NCBI GenBank assembly: GCA_019639155.1
Contig: JAHBSJ010000007.1
Coordinates: forward strand, 62,001 to 126,000
DNA length: 64,000 nucleotides
Direction of reading: 5' to 3'
DNA from: Acidobacteriota bacterium
GTDB taxonomy: Bacteria; Acidobacteriota; Blastocatellia; Pyrinomonadales; Pyrinomonadaceae
Both the position numbers and the translations under genes were made by a program. The notes under the pieces are model-generated. The model was not told the DNA's origin, did no database searches, and saw nothing but the letters and a program-made list of their open reading frames with translations. Below are positions 24,373 to 32,703 of this stretch, in pieces; the stretch's first letter is position 1, and each line of letters opens with the position of its first letter.

Positions 24373-25593
24373 ATGACTTGGAATGTAGAAAAAATAAGGC
24401 GCGATTTTCCGGTGCTGTCGCGTGAGGTGAACGGCAAGCCGCTGGTTTATTTGGACAACGCGGCTTCGTCGCAGGTGCCGCAGATCGTGATCGACCGCGG
24501 TTCGAAATATCTTGAAGAGGAACATTCGAACGTGCATCGCGGCGTGCATTATCTATCGCAGCACGCGACGAATGCATTCGAGGCGGCGCGTGAAAAGGTA
24601 AAGCGTTTCATCAATGCACGCGAGGCGGCCGAGTGCATTTTCGTCCGCGGCTGTACGGAGGGCGTCAACCTGGTCGCCCATTCATACAGTAAAGTCTTCG
24701 TCAACGAAGGCGACGAGATCCTCGTTTCGCAGATGGAGCATCATTCGAACATCGTTCCGTGGCAGGTGGCGGCAGCCGAACGCGGTGCCCGTGTGCGTGT
24801 GATACCGATGAATTCGAGCGGGGAGCTTGTGATCGAGGAATACGAGGCGATGCTGAACGAGCGGACAAAGATGGTCGCCGTTTCGCACGTTTCAAACAGT
24901 CTCGGCACGGTCAATCCTGTCAAGGAAATGATCGCGACGGCGCATAAATTCGGCGTGCCGGTGTGCGTTGACGCGGCACAGAGCGTGCCGCATTTTCCCG
25001 TCGATGTGCAGGATCTGGATGCGGATTTCTTCGTGTTTTCCGGGCACAAGATGTTCGCACCGACCGGCAGCGGCGTCGCCTACGGCAAACGCGAATGGCT
25101 GGACAAGATGCCGCCGTATCAGACGGGCGGCGGCATGATACGCACCGTCAGTTTTGACGGTACGACCTATGCGCCGATACCGGAAAAATTTGAGGCAGGA
25201 ACGCCCGCCATCGCCGCGGCTATCGGCCTGGGTGCCGCGATCGACTATCTGAACGCACTTGATTTCGAGGCCGCCGCTGCATACGAACACGAACTTCTCG
25301 AATACGCTACGTCGCGGCTCGCTGACATTGAGGAAGTCACGATCATCGGCACGGCCGCTGAAAAAGCGAGCGTGCTGTCGTTCACCATCGACGGCATTCA
25401 TCCGCACGACATCGGCACAATTCTGGACCAACAGGGCATCGCGATACGCGCCGGACATCACTGTGCACAGCCGGTGATGAACTTTTTCGACGTGCCTGCG
25501 ACGGCACGCGCGTCGTTCGCTTTCTATAACACGCGCGAAGAGATCGATAAACTTGCCGACGCCATTCAAAAGGTCATCGAAGTTTTTGCATAA
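24373..25593 (+). CDS. sufS: Cysteine desulfurase SufS
   Basis: A 406-residue PLP enzyme of the group II (SufS/CsdA) desulfurases. The PLP lysine is K226 in FVFSGHKMFAPTGSG, the active-site cysteine C364 in IRAGHHCAQPVM, and the cofactor-binding His sits in SQMEHHSNIVPWQ. FPVLSREVNGKPLVYLDNAA is the usual N terminus. It takes sulfur from cysteine as a persulfide and passes it to SufU, encoded 2.4 kb downstream. The ATG is 11 nt after the right arm of cassette 3, with only a weak ribosome binding site. Confidence 0.96.
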   Translation: MTWNVEKIRRDFPVLSREVNGKPLVYLDNAASSQVPQIVIDRGSKYLEEEHSNVHRGVHYLSQHATNAFEAAREKVKRFINAREAAECIFVRGCTEGVNLVAHSYSKVFVNEGDEILVSQMEHHSNIVPWQVAAAERGARVRVIPMNSSGELVIEEYEAMLNERTKMVAVSHVSNSLGTVNPVKEMIATAHKFGVPVCVDAAQSVPHFPVDVQDLDADFFVFSGHKMFAPTGSGVAYGKREWLDKMPPYQTGGGMIRTVSFDGTTYAPIPEKFEAGTPAIAAAIGLGAAIDYLNALDFEAAAAYEHELLEYATSRLADIEEVTIIGTAAEKASVLSFTIDGIHPHDIGTILDQQGIAIRAGHHCAQPVMNFFDVPATARASFAFYNTREEIDKLADAIQKVIEVFA

Positions 25594-25672
25594 CAGGCGG
25601 CCGCGGCGAACTTGGTGTAATATGTGAGTGAGATCACACCATGCAGGTCGGCTTGGATAGGATAATTGCCTT

Positions 25673-27373
25673 ATGAAAACAGACCTAGAGATCGCCCAGA
25701 GTGCAAAACTTCGCCCAGTTGTCGAGATAGCCGAACAGCTCGGCCTCGGTCCTGACGATATAGACCTTTACGGCAGCCCGTATATCGGAAAGGTGCGGCT
25801 GGACGTACTGGAAAAGTTCAAAGACCGCCCGAACGCCAAATACATCGACATCTCTGCCATCACGCCGACACCGCTCGGCGAAGGAAAATCGACCACATTG
25901 ATCGGGCTCGGCCAGGCGATGAAGCACCTGGGCAAGCGTTCCGTGATAACGCTGCGGCAGCCTTCGCAGGGGCCGACATTCGGGATCAAGGGCGGCGCCG
26001 CCGGCGGCGGCATGGCGCAGGTCGTGCCGATGGAGACGTTCAACCTGAACCTGACCGGCGACATTCACGCCGTAACGGCCGCGAACAATCTGCTCGCCGC
26101 GATGATCGACAATCGCCTTCTCCGCGGCAATCCGCTGAACATAAATCCGCACAGCATCACGTGGAAACGCGTCGTAGATACGAACGACCGTGCTCTGCGT
26201 AAGATCATCGTTGGCCTCGGCGGCCGTATGGAAGGCGGAATTCCGCGGGAGACGGGTTTTGATATCACCGTCGCTTCTGAAGTGATGGCGATACTTGCGC
26301 TGACGACGTCGCTGCAGGATATGCGAAAGCGTTTCGGCCGCATCGTCGTCGGCATGACGCACGACAAAACGCCTGTTACTGCTGAAGAGATCGGCGCCGC
26401 CGGTGCAATGACCGTGCTGATGCGCGACGCCATTCGCCCGACGATAATGCAGACGCTCGAGAACACGCCGGCGCTCGTGCACGCGGGGCCTTTTGCGAAC
26501 GTCGCACACGGCAACAGCAGTATCCTCGCCGATATGATCGGCGTCAAGACGGCCGATTATCTGATGACGGAATCGGGTTTCGGCGCGGACATCGGCGCAG
26601 AGAAATTCTTCAATATTAAATGCCGTTATTCGGGCCTCAAGCCCGACGCCTGCGTGATCGTAGCGACCATCAGAGCGCTGAAATCGCACAGCGGCAAATT
26701 CAAGATCGTCGCGGGCAAGCCCTTACCGCCCGAGATGCTCGAATGCAACGTTGGCGACGTCGAGGCGGGCGCGACCAACCTCCGCAAACAGATCGAGAAC
26801 GTCCGTCTGCACGGCGTGACGCCCGTTGTCGCGATCAACGCTTTCGAATCGGACCACGCTGAAGAGATCGAGGCCGTCAAACGCATCGCGGTCGAGGCCG
26901 GCGCGCTCGGAGCCGCCGTTTCGACGCATTGGGCCGACGGCGGCAAAGGCGCCATCGAACTCGCGGAAATGGTCATCGCCGCGGCGGACGAGCCGAACGA
27001 ATTCAAATTTCTCTACGACCTCGACCAGCCGATCAAGTCAAAGATCGAGACCATCGCCACCAAGATCTACGGTGCGGCGGACGTGCGTTTCGAGCCATTT
27101 GCCGAACAGCAGATCGCGTCGTACGAAGCGAACGGATTCGGAAACCTGCCGATCTGTATGGCGAAAACGCACCTCAGCCTGAGCCACGATCCGACGCTGA
27201 AAGGTGCTCCGACGGGCTTTACATTGCCCGTCCGCGAAGTGCGTGCGAGCGTAGGTGCGGGCTTTATTTATCCTATCTGCGGCGATATGCGGACAATGCC
27301 CGCTCTGCCCGAACATCCCGCGGCCGAACGCGTGGATATCGACGAGAACGGGAACGTGGTTGGGCTGTTTTAA
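25673..27373 (+). CDS. fhs: Formate--tetrahydrofolate ligase
   Basis: A 566-residue enzyme. The ATP-binding loop ITPTPLGEGKSTTLIGLGQA is at about residues 63-82, followed by ITLRQPSQGPTFGIKGGAAG and GGYAQV-equivalent GGGMAQVVPMETFNLNLTGD. VVATIRALKSHSGKF, NLRKQIENVRLHGVTPVVAI and the C-terminal LSLSHDPTLKGAPTGF also match. It makes 10-formyl-THF from formate, THF and ATP, supplying one-carbon units. Length is normal. It sits between sufS and sufU, 79 nt after sufS, where it may share the SUF transcript. Functional linkage with Fe-S assembly is not known. Confidence 0.95.
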   Translation: MKTDLEIAQSAKLRPVVEIAEQLGLGPDDIDLYGSPYIGKVRLDVLEKFKDRPNAKYIDISAITPTPLGEGKSTTLIGLGQAMKHLGKRSVITLRQPSQGPTFGIKGGAAGGGMAQVVPMETFNLNLTGDIHAVTAANNLLAAMIDNRLLRGNPLNINPHSITWKRVVDTNDRALRKIIVGLGGRMEGGIPRETGFDITVASEVMAILALTTSLQDMRKRFGRIVVGMTHDKTPVTAEEIGAAGAMTVLMRDAIRPTIMQTLENTPALVHAGPFANVAHGNSSILADMIGVKTADYLMTESGFGADIGAEKFFNIKCRYSGLKPDACVIVATIRALKSHSGKFKIVAGKPLPPEMLECNVGDVEAGATNLRKQIENVRLHGVTPVVAINAFESDHAEEIEAVKRIAVEAGALGAAVSTHWADGGKGAIELAEMVIAAADEPNEFKFLYDLDQPIKSKIETIATKIYGAADVRFEPFAEQQIASYEANGFGNLPICMAKTHLSLSHDPTLKGAPTGFTLPVREVRASVGAGFIYPICGDMRTMPALPEHPAAERVDIDENGNVVGLF

Positions 27374-27435
27374 GCTATTATGCCCGCAGATGCAGGTTTA
27401 TACTCTTTGTTGGACATCGTTTCTGAAAGTGAAAT

Positions 27436-27648
27436 ATGAAGACGAAACGCAAAATCACTGAATGGTACGGCAAACTGGAGGATGCCGAAAAATATCCGGA
27501 TGTTAAATATTGGCGATCACTCCCTCATGAGGTCGTCTTTGATACAGTTTGGCAGATGGTCGTAGATGCACATGCGATGAAGGGAGAGGATCTGAGTGAA
27601 TCAAGACTTCAAAGATCTATTGGCGGCCTTCATAAAGGAAGGGGTTAG
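27436..27648 (+). CDS. Small protein paired with a nucleotidyltransferase
   Basis: A 70-residue basic protein (MKTKRKITEWYGKLEDAEKY; RSLPHEVVFDTVWQMVVDAH). Its end overlaps the start of the nucleotidyltransferase gene by 53 nt. Similar two-gene sets, a short helical protein and a DUF6036/AbiEii-like nucleotidyltransferase, are common in environmental genomes and are often suspected toxin-antitoxin modules. I cannot assign a tested function. The pair interrupts the fhs-sufU junction. Confidence 0.6.
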   Translation: MKTKRKITEWYGKLEDAEKYPDVKYWRSLPHEVVFDTVWQMVVDAHAMKGEDLSESRLQRSIGGLHKGRG

Positions 27649-28045
27649 GTTTCTGATCGTTGGCGGCTATGCCGTGATCTGGCACACAGAACCTCGCTAC
27701 ACGAAAGACCTTGACCTTTGGGTTGCATCGGATAGCGAAAACGCTGAGCGCGTTTATAGAGCGCTAAAGAATTTTGGTGCACCTCTGAAAGGATTGACTC
27801 CGTCTGATTTTACGCATCCGGGTCATTTCTACACGCTTGGCCGTGCTCCCGGAAGGATCGATATTCTCTTAGATATTGAGATGTTGGATTTTGAGGACTG
27901 TTGGACAAGGCGCGACACAGTAACGCTAGGGGAGATGGAGATCAATTATATTTCGCGACCTGATCTGATCGTTAACAAAGAGGCGGTTGGCCGGCTGCAA
28001 GACCTTGCTGATGCTGAGAAACTTCGCGAAACGGAAAATTTGTAG
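27596..28045 (+). CDS. Nucleotidyltransferase-fold protein (DUF6036/AbiEii-like)
   Basis: A 149-residue protein from a GTG start. FLIVGGYAVIWHTEPRYTKD followed by LDLWVASDSENAERVYRAL has the nucleotidyltransferase GG...D-x-D arrangement (TKDLDLWV), and GRAPGRIDILLDIEMLDFED gives a further acidic strand. It overlaps the small gene upstream by 53 nt and stops exactly where the sufU ATG begins, so it is translationally tied to the operon. Probable toxin-antitoxin or nucleotide-transfer module by analogy; the target is unknown. Confidence 0.75.
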   Translation: MNQDFKDLLAAFIKEGVRFLIVGGYAVIWHTEPRYTKDLDLWVASDSENAERVYRALKNFGAPLKGLTPSDFTHPGHFYTLGRAPGRIDILLDIEMLDFEDCWTRRDTVTLGEMEINYISRPDLIVNKEAVGRLQDLADAEKLRETENL

Positions 28046-28495
28046 ATGTCAGAACTGAACGAGCTTTATCAGGAGACGATCCTGGAACACAACAAGAATC
28101 CGCGGAATTTCCGCAAGATCGAGGATGCCGACAAGACCGCGTTGGGCAACAATCCGCTGTGCGGCGACGCGTTGCAGGTCTATTTGAAAATGGACGGCGA
28201 TACGGTCGCTGACGTGGCGTTCAAAGGCTCGGGCTGTGCCATTTCAAAAGCCTCTGCGTCAATGATGACTCAGGCCGTCAAAGGCAAGACCCGCGAAGAA
28301 GCCGACAAGCTCTTTGACGAATTTCACCGTATGGTCACGGGCGATCTTGATATCGAAACTGACGAGAACCACCTCGGCAGCCTACGCGCATTCGCCGGCG
28401 TGCTCGAATTTCCTGCGCGCGTAAAATGCGCATCGCTCAGCTGGCACACTCTCACCGCCGCCCTGCATGATTCCGGCGAGGCCTCGACAGAATAA
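28046..28495 (+). CDS. sufU: Fe-S assembly sulfurtransferase SufU
   Basis: A 149-residue SufU/IscU-fold protein. Zinc and sulfur-transfer residues are C39 and D41 (NPLCGDAL), C64 (GSGCAISKASASMM) and C128 (RVKCASLSWHTL). The insert between the second and third ligands (VTGDLDIETDENHLG region) marks SufU rather than IscU. It accepts the persulfide from SufS C364 and passes sulfur to SufBC2D. It starts directly at the end of the nucleotidyltransferase gene, and its TAA overlaps the globin ATG (TAATG). Confidence 0.95.
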   Translation: MSELNELYQETILEHNKNPRNFRKIEDADKTALGNNPLCGDALQVYLKMDGDTVADVAFKGSGCAISKASASMMTQAVKGKTREEADKLFDEFHRMVTGDLDIETDENHLGSLRAFAGVLEFPARVKCASLSWHTLTAALHDSGEASTE

Positions 28496-28899
28496 TGTTG
28501 CGCAATATCGAAACACGCGATGATATCGAGCGGCTAATGCGTGAATTCTACTCGGTGGCGATGACCGACGCCGATATCGGACATCATTTCGTCGAGCTCG
28601 ATCTGGAAGAACATCTGCCAAAGATCGTCGATTTCTGGGAAAAAGCCCTATTCGGCCGGCCCGTTTATTTCAATAATCCGCTTGCCATTCATCAGAAACT
28701 GCACGAAAAGATCCCGATGACGACCGAACATTTCCGCCGCTGGGTCGAGATCTTCGTCGAAAAGGTCGAGCTGTTGTTTGTAGGAGAGGTCGCAGAGGCC
28801 GCCAAATTCAAGGCCCGCATGGTCGCGGACAGCTTTGATCAGCGGCTCAATCTCGATTCGCGTTTCCATCAGGTAGATATTTCGCGACAGACGCGCTGA
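28495..28899 (+). CDS. Group III truncated hemoglobin
   Basis: A 134-residue globin. IERLMREFYSVAMTDADIGH, LPKIVDFWEKALFGRPVYFN, NPLAIHQKLHEKIPMTTEHF and RRWVEIFVEKVEL follow the trHbC (group III) pattern; the proximal His is probably in the HQKLHEK segment. Group III members bind O2 or NO, and in-cell roles are poorly known. Translational overlap with sufU (TAATG) places it in the SUF operon, where protection of Fe-S assembly from O2 or NO is a reasonable inference. Its last 53 nt overlap the convergent glpD gene. Confidence 0.85.
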   Translation: MLRNIETRDDIERLMREFYSVAMTDADIGHHFVELDLEEHLPKIVDFWEKALFGRPVYFNNPLAIHQKLHEKIPMTTEHFRRWVEIFVEKVELLFVGEVAEAAKFKARMVADSFDQRLNLDSRFHQVDISRQTR

Positions 28900-30346
28900 A
28901 GCTTTCCATTTGGCCGGCTTCCCACGCCGCGTCCCTTCCCAACTCTCTTCCCAAAATATCCGCGGTCATTTGACTAAGGCCGACAACAGCAGATGCATCC
29001 ACAGGCAGGAGCCGTGTTCGGCGGGCAAGTACGTCTTCGACGGTGCGAGCCATTTCGTCGCGGACGGCGCGTTCGATGTCGGCTGTGGTGTAGGGAAGAT
29101 CGGGATGCAGCGGCTCGCCGGCAATGATCGAAGGCGGCGGGATCGCGAGGTCTTTAGTAACGCATTTTCTTCTTTCCAGACCGCCAATGTCGGCAGCCTT
29201 GTTGACCGCGTCCTCAGCCATGCGGCGATAGGTCGTCCATTTTCCGCCGGTGATCGTTACGAGTCCGTTCGGGTCGATGAATAATGCATGTCCGCGGGAA
29301 AGCTTTGATGCTGCCACGTTTGGATGAGTTCTTATCAGCGGCCTGATTCCTGCCCAAGACGACAGAATGTCGGCACGCGTCGGCTTTTCGGCGAGATATT
29401 TGCCGGCAGTCTCGAGCACAAAATCGATCTCATTGTCCGTCGGCTGCGGCTCGAATGACGGCGAATCTACCGGTGTGTCGGTCGTGCCGACAAGCGTGTG
29501 TCCGAGCCACGGAATGCAGAAAAGCACTCGGCCATCGGCGGTTTTCGGGATCATTATCGCGGCGTCCGTCGGCAGAAATCGTCTATCGAGAACGATGTGA
29601 ATTCCCTGCGAATATGTTGTCGTTTGCTCGGCATTATTGTTGGCGATGCCGCGAATTTCATCGCAGAAGATGCCGGCTGCGTTGATGACAGAATGAGCTT
29701 TGACGGTGTATTCGGCGTTCGTTTCCGAATCGCAAAAGGAGACCTCAAAGCCGCTTTCTTTTGATCCGGCGATGCTTTCGACCGATGCATAGTTCACGAT
29801 GCACGCACCTCGCCGCGACGCCTCGCAAGCCATATCGATAAGCAGCCGAGCGTCGTCAAACTGCCCGTCGGTGTAAACCACGCCGCCCGAAAGTCCATCC
29901 TGAACAACGGTCGGCAAACGCTTGATGGTCTCGGCTCGCGAGATGATCTTGGAGCCGCCGATACCGTGAAATCCGGCGAGCAGATCATAGACCTTCAGCC
30001 CGATGCCGTAAAAAAGCTCGTCGCGAAGGCCGTAGCACGGAATAATGAATTCGAGTTTGCGGGCGGCGTGCGGAGCGTTCTTTAGAATGATCGAGCGCTC
30101 TCGAAGTGCCTCGCGGACGAGCGAGATGTCGCCCTCCCGAAGGTAGCGGACGCCGCCGTGGATCAGCTTTGTCGAACGGCTCGACGTGCCGCTGCCGAGG
30201 TCGAATATCTCCAACAAAAGAACTTTGTAGCCACGCGATGCCGCGTCCAGAGCGCAGCCAACGCCCGTCGCACCGCCGCCGATGACGACTATGTCCCAGG
30301 GCTCTTCACGGCTAGCGATGCGTGTAAAATTTTTCTCGCGGTTCAT
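28847..30346 (-). CDS. glpD: Glycerol-3-phosphate dehydrogenase (FAD)
   Basis: A 499-residue flavoprotein. The FAD-binding motif WDIVVIGGGATGVGCALDAA is at about residues 17-36; SSRSTKLIHGGVRYL, VVYTDGQFDDARLLIDMA and VTITGGKWTTYRRMAEDAV are diagnostic for GlpA/GlpD. It oxidises glycerol-3-phosphate to dihydroxyacetone phosphate at the inner membrane and feeds electrons to quinone. Length is normal. It converges on the globin gene with a 53-nt overlap at the 3' ends. No glpF or glpK is in the window. Confidence 0.94.
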   Translation of the reverse strand: MNREKNFTRIASREEPWDIVVIGGGATGVGCALDAASRGYKVLLLEIFDLGSGTSSRSTKLIHGGVRYLREGDISLVREALRERSIILKNAPHAARKLEFIIPCYGLRDELFYGIGLKVYDLLAGFHGIGGSKIISRAETIKRLPTVVQDGLSGGVVYTDGQFDDARLLIDMACEASRRGACIVNYASVESIAGSKESGFEVSFCDSETNAEYTVKAHSVINAAGIFCDEIRGIANNNAEQTTTYSQGIHIVLDRRFLPTDAAIMIPKTADGRVLFCIPWLGHTLVGTTDTPVDSPSFEPQPTDNEIDFVLETAGKYLAEKPTRADILSSWAGIRPLIRTHPNVAASKLSRGHALFIDPNGLVTITGGKWTTYRRMAEDAVNKAADIGGLERRKCVTKDLAIPPPSIIAGEPLHPDLPYTTADIERAVRDEMARTVEDVLARRTRLLPVDASAVVGLSQMTADILGRELGRDAAWEAGQMESFSASVAKYLPDGNANRD

Positions 30347-30438
30347 TCGTTCCGGTCTTGATTCTGCACTAAACGAGCGGCTCCGGGCAATGGCGGTTCT
30401 TGAACTCTACCGCTGTTAAGACGATAATCAGCGACGAA

Positions 30439-31038
30439 ATGAGCGAAACACAGGAGAACAAGAAAGGATTCTTTTCTGAGGTCGGGCATATTCCGATCGT
30501 GGCGACCATCGTAATATTTATCGCAACGGGTATAACGCTCGCAGTGATGGGCCGCGTGATCTGGTGCAAAGAGGGCGACCTCATGCCATGGTCGTGGGAC
30601 ATCTGGACGACGCACAATTCGCAGCACCTCGTCGATCCGTATGCGTTCACACACGTCCTGCACGGCATCCTCGAATTCTGGCTCATCGGCCTCGTCTTCT
30701 ATTTTCTGCCGCTCGGCTGGCGTTTTTCGCTCGCCATTCTGATCGAAAGCATTTGGGAGGTCGCCGAAAATTCGCCTGCGATCATCGAGCGATACCGCAC
30801 CGTTACGCTGTCGCTCGACTATTTCGGAGATTCGGTAGCGAATTCGCTTGCCGACATTGTCGCCTGCGCGCTCGGGTTTTGGATCGCTTTCAAGATAGGT
30901 TTCGTCCGCTCGCTTTTGCTTTTCCTCGCAACCGAAGCTTTCCTGATCGCGTGGATCCGCGACAGCCTGATCCTCAATATAATTATGCTGCTATATCCGC
31001 TGGAAGCGATAAAAGCGTGGCAGATGAGCGGACAGTGA
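30439..31038 (+). CDS. DUF2585 (UPF0314-like) membrane protein
   Basis: A 199-residue protein with about four to five transmembrane segments. GRVIWCKEGDLMPWSWDIWT, THNSQHLVDPYAFTHVLHGI, LPLGWRFSLAILIESIWEVA, ENSPAIIERYRTVTLSLDYF and GDSVANSLADIVACALGFW match the DUF2585/UPF0314 family closely. The ATG at 30439 is preferred over the frame's earlier start because it leads into the first cytoplasmic segment. Function of the family is unknown; the conserved His, Asp and Glu residues facing the loops suggest a membrane enzyme. It is divergent from glpD. Confidence 0.8.
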   Translation: MSETQENKKGFFSEVGHIPIVATIVIFIATGITLAVMGRVIWCKEGDLMPWSWDIWTTHNSQHLVDPYAFTHVLHGILEFWLIGLVFYFLPLGWRFSLAILIESIWEVAENSPAIIERYRTVTLSLDYFGDSVANSLADIVACALGFWIAFKIGFVRSLLLFLATEAFLIAWIRDSLILNIIMLLYPLEAIKAWQMSGQ

Positions 31039-31040
31039 TT

Positions 31041-31174
31041 CCCGCTAAACACGCGAAAAACACGAAGGAGTAGCGTGAATAATTAGCCGGATCCGATCGG
31101 AGTTCAAAACAAGCAAAAAAGGCACGAGCAGAGAAGCGGTCTCTTTTCGTGCCTTTCGCTTGTTTCGCGGGAAT
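31041..31174. repeat. Nested inverted repeats between convergent genes (terminator-like)
   Basis: An outer pair, TTCCCGCTAAACACGCGAAA (about 31041) against TTGTTTCGCGGGAA (to 31174), surrounds a strong hairpin. In it AAGGCACGAGCAGAGA (about 31118-31133) pairs with TCTCTTTTCGTGCCTT (about 31141-31156) and the stem extends through AAACAAGC/GCTTGTTT. It lies between the DUF2585 gene and the convergent GrdB-like gene, so it could terminate both. The outer repeat resembles the cassette arms but holds no gene. Confidence 0.65.
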
Positions 31175-31177
31175 ATT

Positions 31178-31969
31178 TTATCGTTCACCGCGGGCGGCTT
31201 CGACCTGTGACTGCAGATCGACGGCCAATTTTCGCGATGCGGGCTGATCGAACGTTTCGGTCCAGCGGAGGGCTTCGTCGAGGATGCGGAGTTGATATTC
31301 GCGCCAGTCCGGCTTGCCCGCAACCGAACCTATATCGCCTTTGTAATACGCAGTACGCGGCGGGCGGATCATGTCGGTCACAGATGTATCGACCGACAGC
31401 ATCATCGTCGGAATGCCGGAGGCTTCAATAACCCGTGCGACGATGCCGAGCGTCTGATGGCACAGCCGTGATGCGGGGATCAGCAGTGCGGCCTGTGTGT
31501 TGTAGCGGTGCAGGCGGTCGGCGATGCGCGGGCCGATATCATTAGCGACGGCCGCGGCGTTCGGAATCCAAGGGCTGAGGCTCCACCAAACCTGATTCAG
31601 CGATCCGATAACAGAATTTTCCTGATATTCCAACAGGCGTTCGATCGGTATCTGTACGTTGCGGTCCGTCATCACCGCCGCGGGATCGTATCCTTTTGCG
31701 GCGTAGCGCAGGTCGGCCGCTTCGACCTCGACAGGTATCTCGCGGAAATTCAGATCACCATCCCGCGATGCGAGGTCAAACGCGTCGGTCCCATCAATGT
31801 ACGCACCCGCGGACGAAATAAGCGCCAAATTCAGCATCGGCAGAGCACGGCGGACGGGAGTGAACGGAGCACGCACATTTTCCACGAACGGATATCCGCG
31901 AAGCTCTTCGTTCGCATTCCAATTGGCAAAACGCCTCTCAAATTCTTCGAGTTTTTCGATGACGTCCAT
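31178..31969 (-). CDS. Glycine/sarcosine/betaine reductase component B-like protein
   Basis: A 263-residue protein. The ATG at 31969 is chosen because it lies 4 nt after the upstream stop and has AAGGTCTGAAAAT before it; the frame is open further upstream but overlaps that gene. LNLALISSAGAYIDGTDAFD, ASRDGDLNFREIPVEVEAAD, DRNVQIPIERLLEY and LLIPASRLCHQTLGIVARVI match the GrdB/PrdB selenoprotein B family in order. The family's redox position is a Cys here (RLCHQT), not selenocysteine. In non-fermenting bacteria the role of such homologues is unknown. It is probably an operon with the DUF4149 gene. Confidence 0.7.
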   Translation of the reverse strand: MDVIEKLEEFERRFANWNANEELRGYPFVENVRAPFTPVRRALPMLNLALISSAGAYIDGTDAFDLASRDGDLNFREIPVEVEAADLRYAAKGYDPAAVMTDRNVQIPIERLLEYQENSVIGSLNQVWWSLSPWIPNAAAVANDIGPRIADRLHRYNTQAALLIPASRLCHQTLGIVARVIEASGIPTMMLSVDTSVTDMIRPPRTAYYKGDIGSVAGKPDWREYQLRILDEALRWTETFDQPASRKLAVDLQSQVEAARGER

Positions 31970-31973
31970 ATTT

Positions 31974-32498
31974 TCAGACCTTGAATTCCTTTGAAAAATC
32001 GTAAACATCGCCAGTGTTTTCGGGTTTTCCGAAACGCCGGTTCGAGATAATGAAAAATGTTACCAATGCCGCCGCCATTCCCGCAAAGAGCACCCAGACC
32101 GAATATTCGTGCAGCATATTGAACTCAACACGGAGCGGATCATCGACAGCAAGATCATCGATCGGGCCGTTCATTTGCGAGCGGATCGATGACAGCCAAA
32201 AACCGATGACAAAATGCCCGATGGCACATGCGCCGAACAGAAGCATCAACAGGATCCTTTCTGCCCACACCCACAGCGGCCTGACGCCGGACATGCCGAA
32301 CAGCGTCGTCAAAAGCAGCAGCCCCGATATCACAATGCCGCCGTAATTCAGGACCGCGAGAGTGCTGTTGACAACCGATCCGGCGAGTTCACGCTGCGGC
32401 AGCACGGCGAACGCACTTTGCGCGACGGCAATGAAAAATACTGCCGCACCGAGCCAGATCCCCAGCAAAAGAAGCCGAATATCCGAAAAAAACTTCAT
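31974..32498 (-). CDS. DUF4149-type membrane protein
   Basis: A 174-residue protein with four hydrophobic segments (about 7-28, 45-67, 80-101 and 136-158). The N terminus LLLLGIWLGAAVFFIAVAQS and the EYSVWVLFAGMAAAL segment fit DUF4149. The extramembrane loop at residues 100-130 carries several Asp and Arg. Function is unknown. It ends 4 nt before the GrdB-like gene on the same strand. Confidence 0.65.
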   Translation of the reverse strand: MKFFSDIRLLLLGIWLGAAVFFIAVAQSAFAVLPQRELAGSVVNSTLAVLNYGGIVISGLLLLTTLFGMSGVRPLWVWAERILLMLLFGACAIGHFVIGFWLSSIRSQMNGPIDDLAVDDPLRVEFNMLHEYSVWVLFAGMAAALVTFFIISNRRFGKPENTGDVYDFSKEFKV

Positions 32499-32588
32499 CG
32501 AAAATAGCTCCGCTGCAAGGCTTGATTATCCTGCTTTTTTTGCTAAAGGGCAAAGAGAACGGATCGCGAGCAACCGCGGCAGAATATT

Positions 32589-32622
32589 TCCCGCAAAGAC
32601 GCAAAGACGCAAAGACGGCAAG
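32589..32622. repeat. CGCAAAGACGC tandem array, single arm
   Basis: CCCGCAAAGACGCAAAGACG repeated on through GCAAAGACGGCAAGG. No inverted partner is seen within 200 nt. It lies in the 205-nt gap between the divergent DUF4149 and prmC genes, otherwise free of supported features. Confidence 0.6.
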
Positions 32623-32703
32623 GGCCGCACAGCCCCGAACATTTGCAACACCGTGCCCCCGTTTATTCACAGGGAGATTTCGGTGATAATAAGCGAAGAG
32701 AAT

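Noticed and set aside
25685-26689. Open frame of 334 codons on the minus strand within fhs
   Set aside because: The plus-strand enzyme is unmistakable; the antisense frame has no motifs.
31178-31969. Selenocysteine codon in the GrdB-like protein
   Set aside because: The aligned redox position reads Cys (RLCHQT) and the frame has no internal TGA.
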